Numbered from the stretch's first letter, positions 16,177 through 24,638 are shown. The stretch is 40,142 bases of DNA from Atopobiaceae bacterium (GCA_902834555.1 CADFJN010000022.1:1-40142), one strand, 5' to 3'. Translations and numbers: made by a program. Notes: generated from the letters alone by a model not told the origin.

Positions 16177-16260
16177 AGCGGATTATGAGAATCGGACGCT
16201 GCGTTTGCCCAGTTGGCGAGCAGAAAAATTCTCAAATACCGATAAAGAACGGTGGGGGAC
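16177..16260 (-). repeat. Dispersed intergenic repeat, copy B
   Basis: This is the opposite-orientation counterpart of 1355-1440. CTCGCCAACTGGGCAAACG and TTCTTTATCGGTAT are identical in both, while intervening bases differ. It lies about 100 bp before the M20 peptidase gene. Confidence 0.75.
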
Positions 16261-16360
16261 GGCTCAAGGGCCGATAGGAGATCGGCAGGGTGACGACGAG
16301 GGAGTATGCTAGGGGCAACACGCACGCTACGCGGCGGCGCGCCGCGCTCTGGAGGACCTC

Positions 16361-17512
16361 ATGAACCCAAGGGAGACCTACACAGCACTGGAGTTTGCGC
16401 GAGAGGTGCGCGAGGAGTCGCTCGAGCTTCTGCGCGCGCTCGGGCGTATTGGCGCCCCCACGGGCGACGAGGGACGCCGCGCCTGGTTTGTCGCAACCTG
16501 GCTCCGCGAGCAGGGCGCAACCGACGTCACCGTGGACGAGGCGCATAACGTTGTCTGCATCCTGGGCGACCGTTCCGAGCCAGGCCGCGCGGTCTTCTCC
16601 GCCCACACCGACGTCGTCTTTCCCGACACGGGTGAGCTGCCACTCACCGAGGACGAGGAGAACATGTACGCCCCGGGCATCGGCGACGACACAGCCTGCC
16701 TGGTGACGCTGCTCATGGCCACAAAGTGGTTCCTCAAGCACCGACCCAAGCTCGACACCTGCGTTGTGGTGGTGGCGAACTCCGGCGAGGAGGGACTGGG
16801 CAACCTCAAGGGCACCAAGCAGCTCATGCGCGAGGCAACCGCTCCCGTGACGGAGCTCACCGCGCTCGACGCGCACTTCCCCGAGGTGGTCACCGAGGCA
16901 GTGGGGTCTATGCGCTACCGCATCAGCGTGCATACGCAGGGCGGCCACAGCTGGAAGAACTGGGGCGTCCCCAACGCCATCGAGCGGCTCTCGCGCGTTG
17001 TGTGCGCAATGTACGACCTGCCGCGCCCAACCGAGGCTCGCACCACCTGCAACGTGGGACTCATCGAGGGTGGCACCACGGTCAACAGCATCGCGAGCGA
17101 GGCCTCGTGCCTCTGCGAGTTTCGTTCCACGAGCGAGCCGTGCCTCAAGGAGATGGACGAGAAGCTCCGCGACCTCGTTGCCCGCGCGGACGCCCGCGAC
17201 GACATGGAGGTGCGGATCGACGTGATAGGCCGCCGTCCGGCCACCGGCGACGTGAACGAGACCGCCGAGCGGCGCCTCACGCGTCGTTGCGACGATGCCA
17301 TCCAGGCGGTCCTCGGCGTGCGCGCCCGCCACGTGAGCTCCTCGACCGACGCAAACGTGCCGCTCTCGCTTGGCGTGCCGGCGGTGTGCGTGGGCACCAT
17401 CACGGGTGGCCTCCCCCACACGCGCGACGAGTGGATCCGCAAGGACTCGCTCGAGCAGGGCGTCGCGGTGGCCCTGCTGCTCATGATGGCGCACGTAGTG
17501 GAGGACGAGTAG
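16361..17512 (+). CDS. M20-family zinc metallopeptidase / deacylase
   Basis: This 383-residue cytoplasmic hydrolase has the M20 zinc site: AHTDVVFP (His82, Asp84), the bridging Asp109 in PGIGDDTA, the catalytic pair Glu143-Glu144 in NSGEEGLGN, and a late His in GLPHTRDEW. The middle VHTQGGHSWKNWGVPNA belongs to the dimerisation domain. It resembles PepT-like tripeptidases and acetylornithine/succinyl-DAP deacylase relatives. The ATG at 16361 follows GGAGGACCTC. It lies between the lysA operon and a PatA-like aminotransferase, so a role as N-acetyl-diaminopimelate deacetylase is possible by context, but the known enzyme of that step (YkuR) belongs to another M20 subgroup; peptidase activity is equally possible. 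Confidence 0.88.
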   Translation: MNPRETYTALEFAREVREESLELLRALGRIGAPTGDEGRRAWFVATWLREQGATDVTVDEAHNVVCILGDRSEPGRAVFSAHTDVVFPDTGELPLTEDEENMYAPGIGDDTACLVTLLMATKWFLKHRPKLDTCVVVVANSGEEGLGNLKGTKQLMREATAPVTELTALDAHFPEVVTEAVGSMRYRISVHTQGGHSWKNWGVPNAIERLSRVVCAMYDLPRPTEARTTCNVGLIEGGTTVNSIASEASCLCEFRSTSEPCLKEMDEKLRDLVARADARDDMEVRIDVIGRRPATGDVNETAERRLTRRCDDAIQAVLGVRARHVSSSTDANVPLSLGVPAVCVGTITGGLPHTRDEWIRKDSLEQGVAVALLLMMAHVVEDE

Positions 17513-17554
17513 CGCCTGGGCCCACAGCCGGCGGCGGGTACGGCTACCGCAGCG

Positions 17555-18697
17555 CTACCCCCGGAGCGCCCCCACAAAGCCGGCCAGGCGCTCAAGGCCT
17601 GTGGCCAGGGTCTTCTCGTCAGCGGCGTAGCTCAGGCGCACGTGGCCCTCGCCGCCAAAGCACGAGCCCGGCACCAGCGCAACGCCTGCCTCGCGGATGG
17701 CGCGCTCGCAGAACTCCTCGCTCGAAAGGCCAAGGCCCTCGATGCTGGGGAACGCGTAGAACGCACCCTGGGGCGTGACCACCGGAAGCCCCATGTGCGC
17801 GAGCGCCTCCACCGTGACGTCGCGTCGTGCCTGGTAGGACGCACGCATGGGCGCCGTATCGGTGGCCAGCGCCTCCATGGCGGCATGCTGCAGGAAAGCA
17901 GGCACCGACGAGACCGCGTACTGGTGCACCTTTGCCATGGCGGCAGCGACCTTCTCGCCCGCGCCCACCCAGCCAAGGCGCCAACCGGTCATGGCCCAAG
18001 GCTTAGAGAAGCTGTTCGCAACGATGGTCCTGTCCGCAAGCTCGGGATAGAGGGCCGAGAAGCGCCGGTAGCCGGGCTCGTAGCAAAGCTCGCCATAGAC
18101 GTCGTCGCAGATCACGTAGAGGTCACGCGTTTGCGCGGCCTCGGCCACGGCATCCATGCTGCGGCGGTCAAGAACGCACCCGGTGGGGTTGTTGGGCGAG
18201 GTGATCACAATCGCCTTGGTGCGAGGCGTGATCGCCTGCGCGATGGCGTGCGGGTCTAGCTGGAAGTTGCTCGCAGTGGTGTCGAGCGCCACGGGCACGC
18301 CGCGGGCCAACCTCACAAGGGAGTCATAGAGAAGAAACGCCGGCGTGGGGACGACGACCTCGTCGCCGGGGTTGAGAAGCGCCGTGATGGCACAGAAGAG
18401 CGCCTCCGTTGCGCCATCGGTCACAATCACGTTTTCCGGCGCAAGACGCACGCCGCGCTCGGCCTCCCACGCGCAGATGGCCTCGCGAAGCCAGGCAAAG
18501 CCATTGTTGGGCGGATAGTGCGTGAGGCCGCGGGCAAGGTCCTCCCCCACCTTGGCGCATACGTTGGGGGTCGTGTCCTCTCCGGGCTCACCCAGCGTGA
18601 GCGAGACGCAGCCGGAAGTTTGGGCAGCGAGTGCCGAGAAGCGCCTGATGCCAGAGAGCCTTAGGTCATCAAGGGCAGCATTGAGCGAGAGGGGCAT
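17555..18697 (-). CDS. patA: PLP aminotransferase, probable N-acetyl-L,L-diaminopimelate aminotransferase
   Basis: This 380-residue fold type I aminotransferase strongly resembles B. subtilis PatA as I remember it: SGIRRFSALAAQ, VSLTLGEPGE, HYPPNNGFAWLREAI, TDGATEAL, SPNNPTG (167-173), CDDVYGEL, the PLP Lys232 in NSFSKPWAMTGWR, the KVHQYAVSS motif and GVALVPGSCFGGEGHVRLSYA. PatA transaminates the acetylated intermediate made by DapH. The nearby lysA-dapA-dapB-dapH operon supports that role; a general aspartate-type aminotransferase is the alternative. The ATG at 18697 follows AGGAGGAACCC. It converges on the M20 gene. Confidence 0.85.
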   Translation of the reverse strand: MPLSLNAALDDLRLSGIRRFSALAAQTSGCVSLTLGEPGEDTTPNVCAKVGEDLARGLTHYPPNNGFAWLREAICAWEAERGVRLAPENVIVTDGATEALFCAITALLNPGDEVVVPTPAFLLYDSLVRLARGVPVALDTTASNFQLDPHAIAQAITPRTKAIVITSPNNPTGCVLDRRSMDAVAEAAQTRDLYVICDDVYGELCYEPGYRRFSALYPELADRTIVANSFSKPWAMTGWRLGWVGAGEKVAAAMAKVHQYAVSSVPAFLQHAAMEALATDTAPMRASYQARRDVTVEALAHMGLPVVTPQGAFYAFPSIEGLGLSSEEFCERAIREAGVALVPGSCFGGEGHVRLSYAADEKTLATGLERLAGFVGALRG

Positions 18698-18774
18698 GGG
18701 TTCCTCCTAGGGATTCCAGGCTGCCCCAAAGAAAAACGGGGGCGGCGCGCGGGCGCTACTCCCCGAAGACTAAC

Positions 18775-18796
18775 AAAAAAGACCCCGTGGGGTCCT
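18775..18796 (-). terminator. Rho-independent terminator after the 74-residue protein gene
   Basis: On the minus strand GGACCCCACGGGGTC is followed by six T (18775-18780). It lies 63 bp past the stop of the small gene at 18859 and before patA. Confidence 0.65.
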
Positions 18797-18858
18797 GCTT
18801 GCCAACGTGCACTTTGTCATTTCCCCGGACGGCACCGGGGTGCCGGGGCGTATTGCCC

Positions 18859-19083
18859 CTAATCGACCCTGGTGCACTTGACGAGCAGGTGGGAATCCCC
18901 GTGGTTGGCGGCATGGCTTCCATACCAGCGCTCAATATCGCGGTAGAGCCACAGGGGGCTGTCGGCCTCGAAGCTGCGACGGTGGTTGTCGAACATGGCG
19001 GTGTACTCGCCGCTCATGAACCAGCCGTCCATGCAGGCGTCAAGGACCTTCTTCTGGAGCCTGCTCAGGTTCTTGATCTTCAT
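18859..19083 (-). CDS. Small hypothetical protein (74 residues)
   Basis: I do not recognise the family. The product is soluble and slightly basic, beginning MKIKNLSRLQKKVLDACMDG and rich in aromatic residues (GWFMSGEY, SPLWLYRDIERWYG). The ATG at 19083 sits at ideal distance from AAAGGAGG, so translation is credible; the frame open to 19167 has no comparable ribosome site. A palindrome at 19169-19200 precedes it and a T-run terminator follows it, which suggests an independent transcript. Confidence 0.7.
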   Translation of the reverse strand: MKIKNLSRLQKKVLDACMDGWFMSGEYTAMFDNHRRSFEADSPLWLYRDIERWYGSHAANHGDSHLLVKCTRVD

Positions 19084-19168
19084 GGAGTCCTCCTTTCCTA
19101 GCGGTGTTCCTGATGAATACGGTACCCGCGAGGTGGGAGCGATATGTTGCTGCCTCGTTAACTGCACA

Positions 19169-19200
19169 TAACGTCTACAACTTGTTTGAACAAGACGTTA
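19169..19200. promoter_or_regulatory. Nested palindrome between two small minus-strand genes
   Basis: TAACGTCT (19169-19176) and AGACGTTA (19193-19200) are perfect inverted repeats, and CTTGTT...AACAAG lies nested inside. There is no T-run. Its place upstream of the 74-residue protein gene suggests an operator. Confidence 0.4.
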
Positions 19201-19240
19201 GCCCAGCGTAAGAGCCACGTTTTCGATGTGCAAAGACACC

Positions 19241-19705
19241 CTAGCGGAGCTTCTCCAGACGCGCGAGGGCATCTCGTACGGTGTCACGCGCATGGTCCAC
19301 GCGGCTGCGCGCGTCCTCGATCTTGCTCTGCACCACGATGTCCGAGATTGCACCGTCAAAGAAGAAGTCCGCAAAGGTCCAACCTCGGCTAATGTCCACC
19401 TTGAGGCCAGAGAACTCGCGAACGTCCGAGAGCTCGCGCGAGAACACCGCAAGGGACGACTGCGCCTCTCGTAGGGCATCCTGCGCCTCATCGATACGGT
19501 GGTGCTTTGCCAGGCCAGAGATGAGACCACCGCCAAAGATGTCGAGCATGCCCCACCCCGACGCGCTGTCAAGGCACTTGGACGCCCGATTGAGGCACGC
19601 AAGGGCCTTCTCGCCCGCGTCGATTGCCTCCTCTACCTCGCGCTTTGGGTCGAAGTCCTCACCGGGGACCTCGTAGCTGGGGTAGTTGTCACTGTTGCGG
19701 GCCAT
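19241..19705 (-). CDS. Hypothetical helical protein (154 residues)
   Basis: I do not recognise this family. The sequence is charged and mostly helical (REVEEAIDAGEKALACLNRA, RIDEAQDALREAQSSLAVFS, SKIEDARSRVDHARDTVRDA) with a short glycine-rich hydrophobic break (MLDIFGGGLISGLAKHH) and a second one (FADFFFDGAISDIVVQ). Two helical hairpins around these breaks are plausible. No signal peptide or clear membrane segment is present. The ATG at 19705 follows GGGTGAGGTC; the frame open to 19801 lacks a site. Confidence 0.75.
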   Translation of the reverse strand: MARNSDNYPSYEVPGEDFDPKREVEEAIDAGEKALACLNRASKCLDSASGWGMLDIFGGGLISGLAKHHRIDEAQDALREAQSSLAVFSRELSDVREFSGLKVDISRGWTFADFFFDGAISDIVVQSKIEDARSRVDHARDTVRDALARLEKLR

Positions 19706-19910
19706 GTGGACCTCACCCTTCGTGTGTGCCGGCGCATGCGTCCGGCGGCCTCTGTGCCCACATTCTACCCATGGGTGCGCGGTCGCGCTTTGGATATCCA
19801 TCTTGTACGTGCATGTACTAGGTCAACGCCATACAATTCTCGTATGACTTGTTCGCACGCCGCCGTCACGCCGGGCAGTCGTGCGCGCACAGACGTCGCG
19901 GGAGGCATGC

Positions 19911-20777
19911 GTGAATCTCAAGCAGTTGGAGTACTTCGTCGCCATAGCCGAGGAGCACCAGATTACGGCGGCCGCCCGTCGCCTGCACATCTCGCAGCCA
20001 CCGCTCTCGTACGAGCTGGCACAACTGGAACGCGAGCTGGGAACCACGCTCGTGCGCAGGGGGCCTCGCTCGGCCACACTCACGGACGCCGGCAAGCTCC
20101 TCTACGAGCGGGCAACGCGCATCCTGGCGCTTGCGCAGGCAACGAAGCGCGACGTCGAGGGCGTGGGCAAGGGCATGACCGGCGTGCTCACGCTTGGGGT
20201 CGACACCTCGTGCGCGGGATCGGTGCCGGGCTCGAGGCTCGTAGAGCTTGCGTCCGCGCCCAACGTCTCGGTTGAGCTGCGCGAGGGGGACACGCCCCAG
20301 GTGCTCGAGATGCTCGAGGGTGGCGTGGTGGACATCGGCGTGGTGCGCACGCCGTTTGCGAGCGCCGGCCTGCGCTGCCGCTACGCCAAGACGGAGCGCA
20401 TGCTTGCCATCATGCCGCCCGCGCTTGAGGTGGGCGCGGAGATGGAGGTCACCTGCGCTCAGCTCTCGGGCGTGCCGGTGGTGCTCGCGCGCCGCCTTGA
20501 GGAGCAGGTGCGGGCCACATTCGATGAGGCGAAGGCAGAGCTTGCCGTGAGCTGCACGGTAGACGACGAGCGCACGGCCTGCACCTGGGCACGGGGCGGA
20601 ATGGGCGTTGCCCTCGTGCCCGAGACGCTGCTCCCCGTCACCGACACGGGCGATTGCTTCATAAAGGTGATCGCCGAGAAGGGCTTGTCAACCCGGCAGG
20701 CGGTGGTCTGGAAGGCAGACCGTTACATGTCACCGCTTGCACAGAGATGCTTGGCTCTTCTCGGCGATCTGGGATAG
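19911..20777 (+). CDS. LysR-family transcriptional regulator
   Basis: The 288-residue protein has the LysR N-terminal helix-turn-helix (LKQLEYFVAIAEEHQITAAA, HISQPPLSYELAQLERELG, LTDAGKLLYERA) and a two-lobe effector-binding domain from about residue 90 (GVLTLGVDTS, DIGVVRTPF, GMGVALVPETLL). I place the start at GTG 19911, which gives the canonical VNLKQLEYF opening and has GGAGG five bases upstream. LysR proteins usually control a divergent neighbour; here that would be the 154-residue hypothetical gene. The effector is unknown. Confidence 0.9.
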   Translation: MNLKQLEYFVAIAEEHQITAAARRLHISQPPLSYELAQLERELGTTLVRRGPRSATLTDAGKLLYERATRILALAQATKRDVEGVGKGMTGVLTLGVDTSCAGSVPGSRLVELASAPNVSVELREGDTPQVLEMLEGGVVDIGVVRTPFASAGLRCRYAKTERMLAIMPPALEVGAEMEVTCAQLSGVPVVLARRLEEQVRATFDEAKAELAVSCTVDDERTACTWARGGMGVALVPETLLPVTDTGDCFIKVIAEKGLSTRQAVVWKADRYMSPLAQRCLALLGDLG

Positions 20778-20782
20778 GAACT

Positions 20783-20812
20783 GGCCGGGCGGAGGAAGGA
20801 GGCCGTCCGGCC
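20783..20812. terminator. Hairpin between convergent LysR and tatA genes
   Basis: GGCCGGGCGG (20783-20792) pairs with CCGTCCGGCC (20803-20812) with one mismatch. It sits between two converging stops; no T-run follows on either strand, so termination is only likely by position. Confidence 0.35.
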
Positions 20813-20832
20813 TGGGGAAATGGGAATCAGAG

Positions 20833-21087
20833 TTACCTGGCGCTTGAATCAACCTCGGCATCGGCGTCATCGGGGTCGGCGACGACCTCCTCGACGTTCT
20901 CGGAGGCGCTGGACTTCTCGGCCTTGGCGACGTCCTTGTCGTCACTGCCCTCCTCCATGCCCTCGCGCACGTTCTTGACGGTCTTGCCGATGGCGGAGCC
21001 GAGCTTGGGAAGGTTCTTGGGCCCAAAGATGATCAGGGCTACCAAGAGGATGACGAGAAGCTCGGGAACACCCATTCCGAGAACCAT
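20833..21087 (-). CDS. tatA: Twin-arginine translocase subunit TatA
   Basis: This 84-residue protein has the TatA plan: a short N-terminal membrane helix (VPELLVILLVALIIF), the FGPKNLPKLG hinge, an amphipathic helix (GSAIGKTVKNVREGMEEG) and an acidic, unstructured tail. TatA forms the channel that exports folded proteins. The ATG at 21087 follows AGGAGG. No tatC or tatB is adjacent. A promoter-like pair lies at 21179-21207. Confidence 0.93.
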   Translation of the reverse strand: MVLGMGVPELLVILLVALIIFGPKNLPKLGSAIGKTVKNVREGMEEGSDDKDVAKAEKSSASENVEEVVADPDDADAEVDSSAR

Positions 21088-21178
21088 TGTTGCCTCCTAT
21101 AACGACATGCGGTTGGACGGCAACGCCTGTTGCGGTCCCTATGCAGCACGTCATGGGGCGCGCCGCCTTTCAGTCTTG

Positions 21179-21207
21179 ATAGTAGGGTTGGCCAATGGAT
21201 AGGTAAA
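21179..21207 (-). promoter_or_regulatory. Probable tatA promoter
   Basis: TTTACC (21202-21207) and TACTAT (21179-21184) are 17 bases apart on the minus strand, about 90 bases before the tatA start. Confidence 0.45.
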
Positions 21208-21268
21208 ATACATTTTGATGTACCGTCCCATATAGAGTTTGTATCGATTGACTTTGATGCGGTGCCGC

Positions 21269-21297
21269 GTGACGGAGCAGAGACGCCACCCTACAAT
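21269..21297 (+). promoter_or_regulatory. Probable promoter of the MTA phosphorylase gene
   Basis: GTGACG (21269-21274) and TACAAT (21292-21297) are 17 bases apart, giving a start about 30 bases before the ATG at 21337. Confidence 0.45.
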
Positions 21298-21336
21298 GTA
21301 CGAGGGCATATGCACCGCATTCGAAAGGAGTCACGC

Positions 21337-22149
21337 ATGGCAGAGCTTCCGCAGGCAGAGATCGGCATCTTTGGCGGGTCCGGGTTCTACAGCCTCTTCG
21401 AGGGCGACTACGAGGAGGTCTCCCTCGACACCCGTTGGGGCCAGCCCTCCGACGTCTACACCGTGGGGACCATTGGCGGCCGCAAGGTCGCGTTTCTCCC
21501 CCGCCACGGCCACAAGCACACCTTCGCCCCCGGCGAGGTCAACTACCGTGCCAACCTCTGGGGCATGCGCGAGCTGGGCGTGAAGCAGGTCATTGGGCCG
21601 TGCTCGGTGGGGTCCCTCTCGCTTGACATCCATCCTGGCGACTTTGTGATCTGCGACCAGTTTGTGGACAGAACCAAGGGCCGCGCCGACACGTTCTTCA
21701 CGCATGACCTGGGCCTGGGCGTACAGCACCTCTCCGCCGCGCACCCCTACTGCGAGACCATGCGCAAGGTGGCCGTCGACAAGTGCCGCGAGCTGGGCAT
21801 TCCCGTGCACGACGGCGGCACGGTGGTCACCATCCAGGGGCCGCGCTTCTCGACCACCGCGGAGAGCGAGTGGTTCCAGAAGATGGGCTGGTCGGTGGTG
21901 AACATGACGCAGTACCCCGAGGCGTGGCTTGCGCGCGAGCTAGGCATGCACTACGTGAACGTGAGCCTGGTCACCGACTACGACTCCGGCCTGGGCAAGT
22001 ACGCCGCCGTCACCAACGATGACGTGCTGCGTGTCTTCAACGAGAACCTCCACCTGCTGCGCAAGCTCATCGAGGCCATGGTCCCGGCGCTGCCCGCCAC
22101 GATTGACGACGACTGCACGGGAAGCGCGTCGCTCTTCGAGCGCCTGTAG
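21337..22149 (+). CDS. mtnP: S-methyl-5'-thioadenosine phosphorylase / purine nucleoside phosphorylase
   Basis: The 270-residue enzyme splits methylthioadenosine (or inosine/guanosine in close relatives) with phosphate. It carries the family start IGIFGGSGFYSLF, the phosphate-binding PRHGHKHTFAPGEVNYRAN, GPCSVGSLSLDIHPGDFVI with DQFVDRT, TVVTIQGPRFSTTAES, and GWSVVNMTQYPEAWLARELG. The wording fits the MTAP group, but some actinobacterial and coriobacterial members act on purine nucleosides, so substrate preference is open. I take the ATG at 21337, with GAAAGGAG six bases upstream; the frame running from 21130 includes the promoter region. A strong terminator follows at 22221. Confidence 0.9.
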   Translation: MAELPQAEIGIFGGSGFYSLFEGDYEEVSLDTRWGQPSDVYTVGTIGGRKVAFLPRHGHKHTFAPGEVNYRANLWGMRELGVKQVIGPCSVGSLSLDIHPGDFVICDQFVDRTKGRADTFFTHDLGLGVQHLSAAHPYCETMRKVAVDKCRELGIPVHDGGTVVTIQGPRFSTTAESEWFQKMGWSVVNMTQYPEAWLARELGMHYVNVSLVTDYDSGLGKYAAVTNDDVLRVFNENLHLLRKLIEAMVPALPATIDDDCTGSASLFERL

Positions 22150-22220
22150 GGCATCGCGGCGGAACGTGGTATTCCGCATGTCGCCAAAAGCCCCAAAATG
22201 AGGCACGACGCAACACCAAA

Positions 22221-22260
22221 GGCCCTCCGGAGACAAATTGTCTCCGGAGGGCCTGTTTTG
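22221..22260 (+). terminator. Strong terminator hairpin after mtnP
   Basis: GGCCCTCCGGAGACAA and its exact complement form a 16-bp stem around a single central base (22221-22253), followed by TGTTTTG. TTTGG on the other strand may also let it work against readthrough from the left. Confidence 0.85.
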
Positions 22261-22335
22261 AATGAACTTGCAACATACGGCGCTCTCCGGCGACAAGGCC
22301 GCCAAGCGCGAGAAGGACGACGTCCGGGACCCAAG

Positions 22336-22764
22336 CTAGTCCAGCTCGCCCTCCTCCAGGATCTGGAAGCCGGCTCGCTCGATGGCAAAGACTGCCTCGG
22401 CCGCCTGCGCCGAGTCCGTCACCTTGAGGGCAAAGATCGCATTGCCGTCCTGGTGCGAGAAGCAATACCCGTACTCCACCGAGATGTCTGCGTTGTCCAG
22501 CGTTTCGAGGAGCTCGGCCAGGCCACCGGGCCGGTTGGGAACGGCCACGGCCGTGACCTTGGTCACGCGGGCACGGTAGCCCGCCTCGTCGAGCGCCGCC
22601 TTTGCCTTGTCGGCCTCGTTGCACACGATGCGCACCAGGCCGTACTCCGGGGTGTCGGCAATCGAGAGGGCACTCATGTTGACGCCCGCGTCCGCCAGGC
22701 AGCGGCAGAGCGCGGCCAGGCGGCCCTTGTCGTTCTCAAGAAAGACCGAGATCTGCTTGATCAT
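22336..22764 (-). CDS. ACT-domain regulatory protein
   Basis: The 142-residue protein consists of two ACT folds (MIKQISVFLENDKGRLAALC and AVAVPNRPGGLAELLETLDN). ACT domains bind amino acids or related ligands. It starts within the stop of the ligase gene (GTGATGATC, ATG at 22764), so the two are translated as a unit. Such stand-alone double-ACT proteins often accompany PaaK-type ligases, suggesting that it senses an aromatic acid or amino acid and adjusts that pathway; this is inference. Confidence 0.88.
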   Translation of the reverse strand: MIKQISVFLENDKGRLAALCRCLADAGVNMSALSIADTPEYGLVRIVCNEADKAKAALDEAGYRARVTKVTAVAVPNRPGGLAELLETLDNADISVEYGYCFSHQDGNAIFALKVTDSAQAAEAVFAIERAGFQILEEGELD

Positions 22765-24110
22765 CACTTGATCCCCTTCCTCGTGTCGATGACGCGCTTT
22801 GCCTTGCCGGTGCTGCGCGAGATGGACTTGGGCTCGACGATACGAACCTTGATGCCAACGGAGAGGTTGGTCTTGAGGCGCGCGGAGATCTGGCGCTGCA
22901 GGGACTCGATGGCGCCGGTCTGGTCGAAGTCGAAGTCGGGGTTCGCCTCGGCCTTGAGCGTGACCACGTCAAGAGAGCGCTCGTCGGTGCCGACCTCGAT
23001 CTGGTACCAGCTGGAGACCTGGTCGAAGGTCTTCATGACGTCCTCGATCTGCGACGGGAAGACGTTCACGCCGCGAATGATGAGCATGTCGTCAGTGCGG
23101 CCATGCAGGCGGTCGACGCGCTTGTGCGTGCAGCCGCAGGGGCACTCGCCGGGCAGGATGCGCGTGATGTCGCGCGTGCGGTAGCGCACGACGGGCGACG
23201 CCTCGCGGTCGAGCGTGGTGAGGACGAGCTCGCCCCACTCGCCGTCAGGCAGGCGCTTGCCGGTGGCCGGGTCGATGATCTCGGCAAAGAAGTGGTCCTC
23301 TGCCAGGTGAAGACCGTTCTGCTCGAGGCACTCGCAGGCCACGCCCGGGCCCATGGTCTCGGTAAGGCCGTAGATGTCGAGCACCTTGTAGTCGAGCTTG
23401 CGCTCGAGCTCGGCGCGGAAGTTGTCGGAGAAGGGCTCGGCGCCGTGGATGCCCGCCTTGAGGTGGAAGTCGCGGGAGGGGTCAAGGCCCATCTCCAGCG
23501 CCGTGTCTGCGATGTGCATGGCATAGCTGGGCGTGCAGCAGAGGATCGTGGTGCCCATCTCGCGCAGGATGCGAATCTGACGCTCGGTGTTGCCGGCAGA
23601 GGTGGGAATCACCGTTGCGCCAGAGGCGAGGGCGCCGTAGTGGGCGCCAAGGCCGCCCGTGAAGAGGCCGTAGCCGTAGGCAACCTGAACAACGTCGTTG
23701 GCGCCGCCGCCCGCATAGCGAATACCGCGCGCGAAGCAGTCTGCCCAGAAGTCAAGGTCATGCTGGGTGTAGGCGCCAAGCGTGGCCACGCCCGTGGTGC
23801 CAGACGACATGTGGATCTCTCGAACGTCAGAAAGGGGCACGGCAAGCATGCCGTAGGGGGCCGCGTCGCGCAGGTCCTGCTTGGTCACAAAGGGCGCGTT
23901 GGCAAGGTCGTCGAGAGAGGCCAGGTGATAGGGGTCAAAGCCCGCCTCGTCAAAGGAGCGCTTATAGAACGGGATGTGCTCGTAGCAGTTGACCAACGTG
24001 CGGCGCACTCCCTCAAGCTGCATCTCCTCGAGCTTCTCGTGCGGAAGGTGCGTAACGTCCGCCGCCTCCGCGTTGCCGGTAACCGCCGTGCCGTCGTGCT
24101 CGCCTGCCAT
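22764..24110 (-). CDS. Phenylacetate-CoA ligase family protein
   Basis: This 448-residue adenylate-forming enzyme resembles PaaK. It shows the phosphate-binding loop MSSGTTGVATL (101-111), the HGAEPFSD segment, DIYGLTETMGPG, the aryl-ligase RYRTRDITRIL, the zinc-like cysteine pair PCGCTH, GRTDDMLIIRGVNVFPSQIE and the catalytic lysine region RSTGKAKRV at the end. The reaction is activation of an aromatic carboxylate to its CoA thioester. Indole-acetate or aryl-pyruvate-derived acids from amino acid fermentation are plausible substrates, but no ring-degradation or oxidoreductase genes are nearby. The ATG at 24110 has AAGGCGG upstream. Confidence 0.9.
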   Translation of the reverse strand: MAGEHDGTAVTGNAEAADVTHLPHEKLEEMQLEGVRRTLVNCYEHIPFYKRSFDEAGFDPYHLASLDDLANAPFVTKQDLRDAAPYGMLAVPLSDVREIHMSSGTTGVATLGAYTQHDLDFWADCFARGIRYAGGGANDVVQVAYGYGLFTGGLGAHYGALASGATVIPTSAGNTERQIRILREMGTTILCCTPSYAMHIADTALEMGLDPSRDFHLKAGIHGAEPFSDNFRAELERKLDYKVLDIYGLTETMGPGVACECLEQNGLHLAEDHFFAEIIDPATGKRLPDGEWGELVLTTLDREASPVVRYRTRDITRILPGECPCGCTHKRVDRLHGRTDDMLIIRGVNVFPSQIEDVMKTFDQVSSWYQIEVGTDERSLDVVTLKAEANPDFDFDQTGAIESLQRQISARLKTNLSVGIKVRIVEPKSISRSTGKAKRVIDTRKGIK

Positions 24111-24300
24111 GCCATACCGCCTTTCGAGCCAATTTGCGCCGGCTGGACCTCCGACGCGTGCACCCATTGTCACCCAGTCGCCACCCCCAGCGGGGCAGGC
24201 GTCCGTGAGCGCACTTTATCACAGGGGAGCGTCGGCCAAAGAGGTGGTAGAGGGGCGTACTCAGCGACCGGCATGCGCACTCAGGGACTCGAGGTCCGTT

Positions 24301-24558
24301 GACTGCATAAAAGTGCTCTATCGGACGAAGAAATCGCGATTGCTGCATAAAAAAGCTCTATCGAACGGTGCATTCGGGATTGCAATATCAATTTTTTAAT
24401 TATACTTGCAAGTTTATGCATATATTAGCTACATATATTCATATCTTTACAACTTTAGTTGAATTCTTAATGTCAGTAGCCGAAAGGGACCGTTCGATAT
24501 CCCTTTTTTGTGCAGCGGAGCTTCAATCTCCGTCCGATATCGCCTTTTTGCGCAGCGG
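24301..24558. repeat. AT-rich core flanked by inverted pairs of 40-bp-spaced repeats
   Basis: Four related units occur at 24301-24327, 24341-24368, 24490-24518 and 24531-24558. The first two read CTGCATAAAA...CTCTATCGRACG; the last two read the complement, CGTYCGATAT...TTTTTGYGCAGC. Units in each pair are 40-41 bp apart. Between the pairs lies about 120 bp of unusually AT-rich DNA (24369-24489). The arrangement is a near-symmetric structure of about 260 bp in the gap between the ligase and GNAT genes, where I see no gene. Its function is unknown; protein binding, DNA bending or a promoter island are possible. Confidence 0.75.
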
Positions 24559-24638
24559 GCCCACGTGGGTCCCAACCGTCGCAAGCCCTCACTCCCCTCC
24601 ATCGTTATAGTTGGCTCTAACACCAGGAGGAGGAACCC

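Noticed and set aside
24301..24558. CRISPR array
   Set aside because: Only two units per side, in opposite orientations, imperfect and without cas genes; this does not fit a CRISPR.
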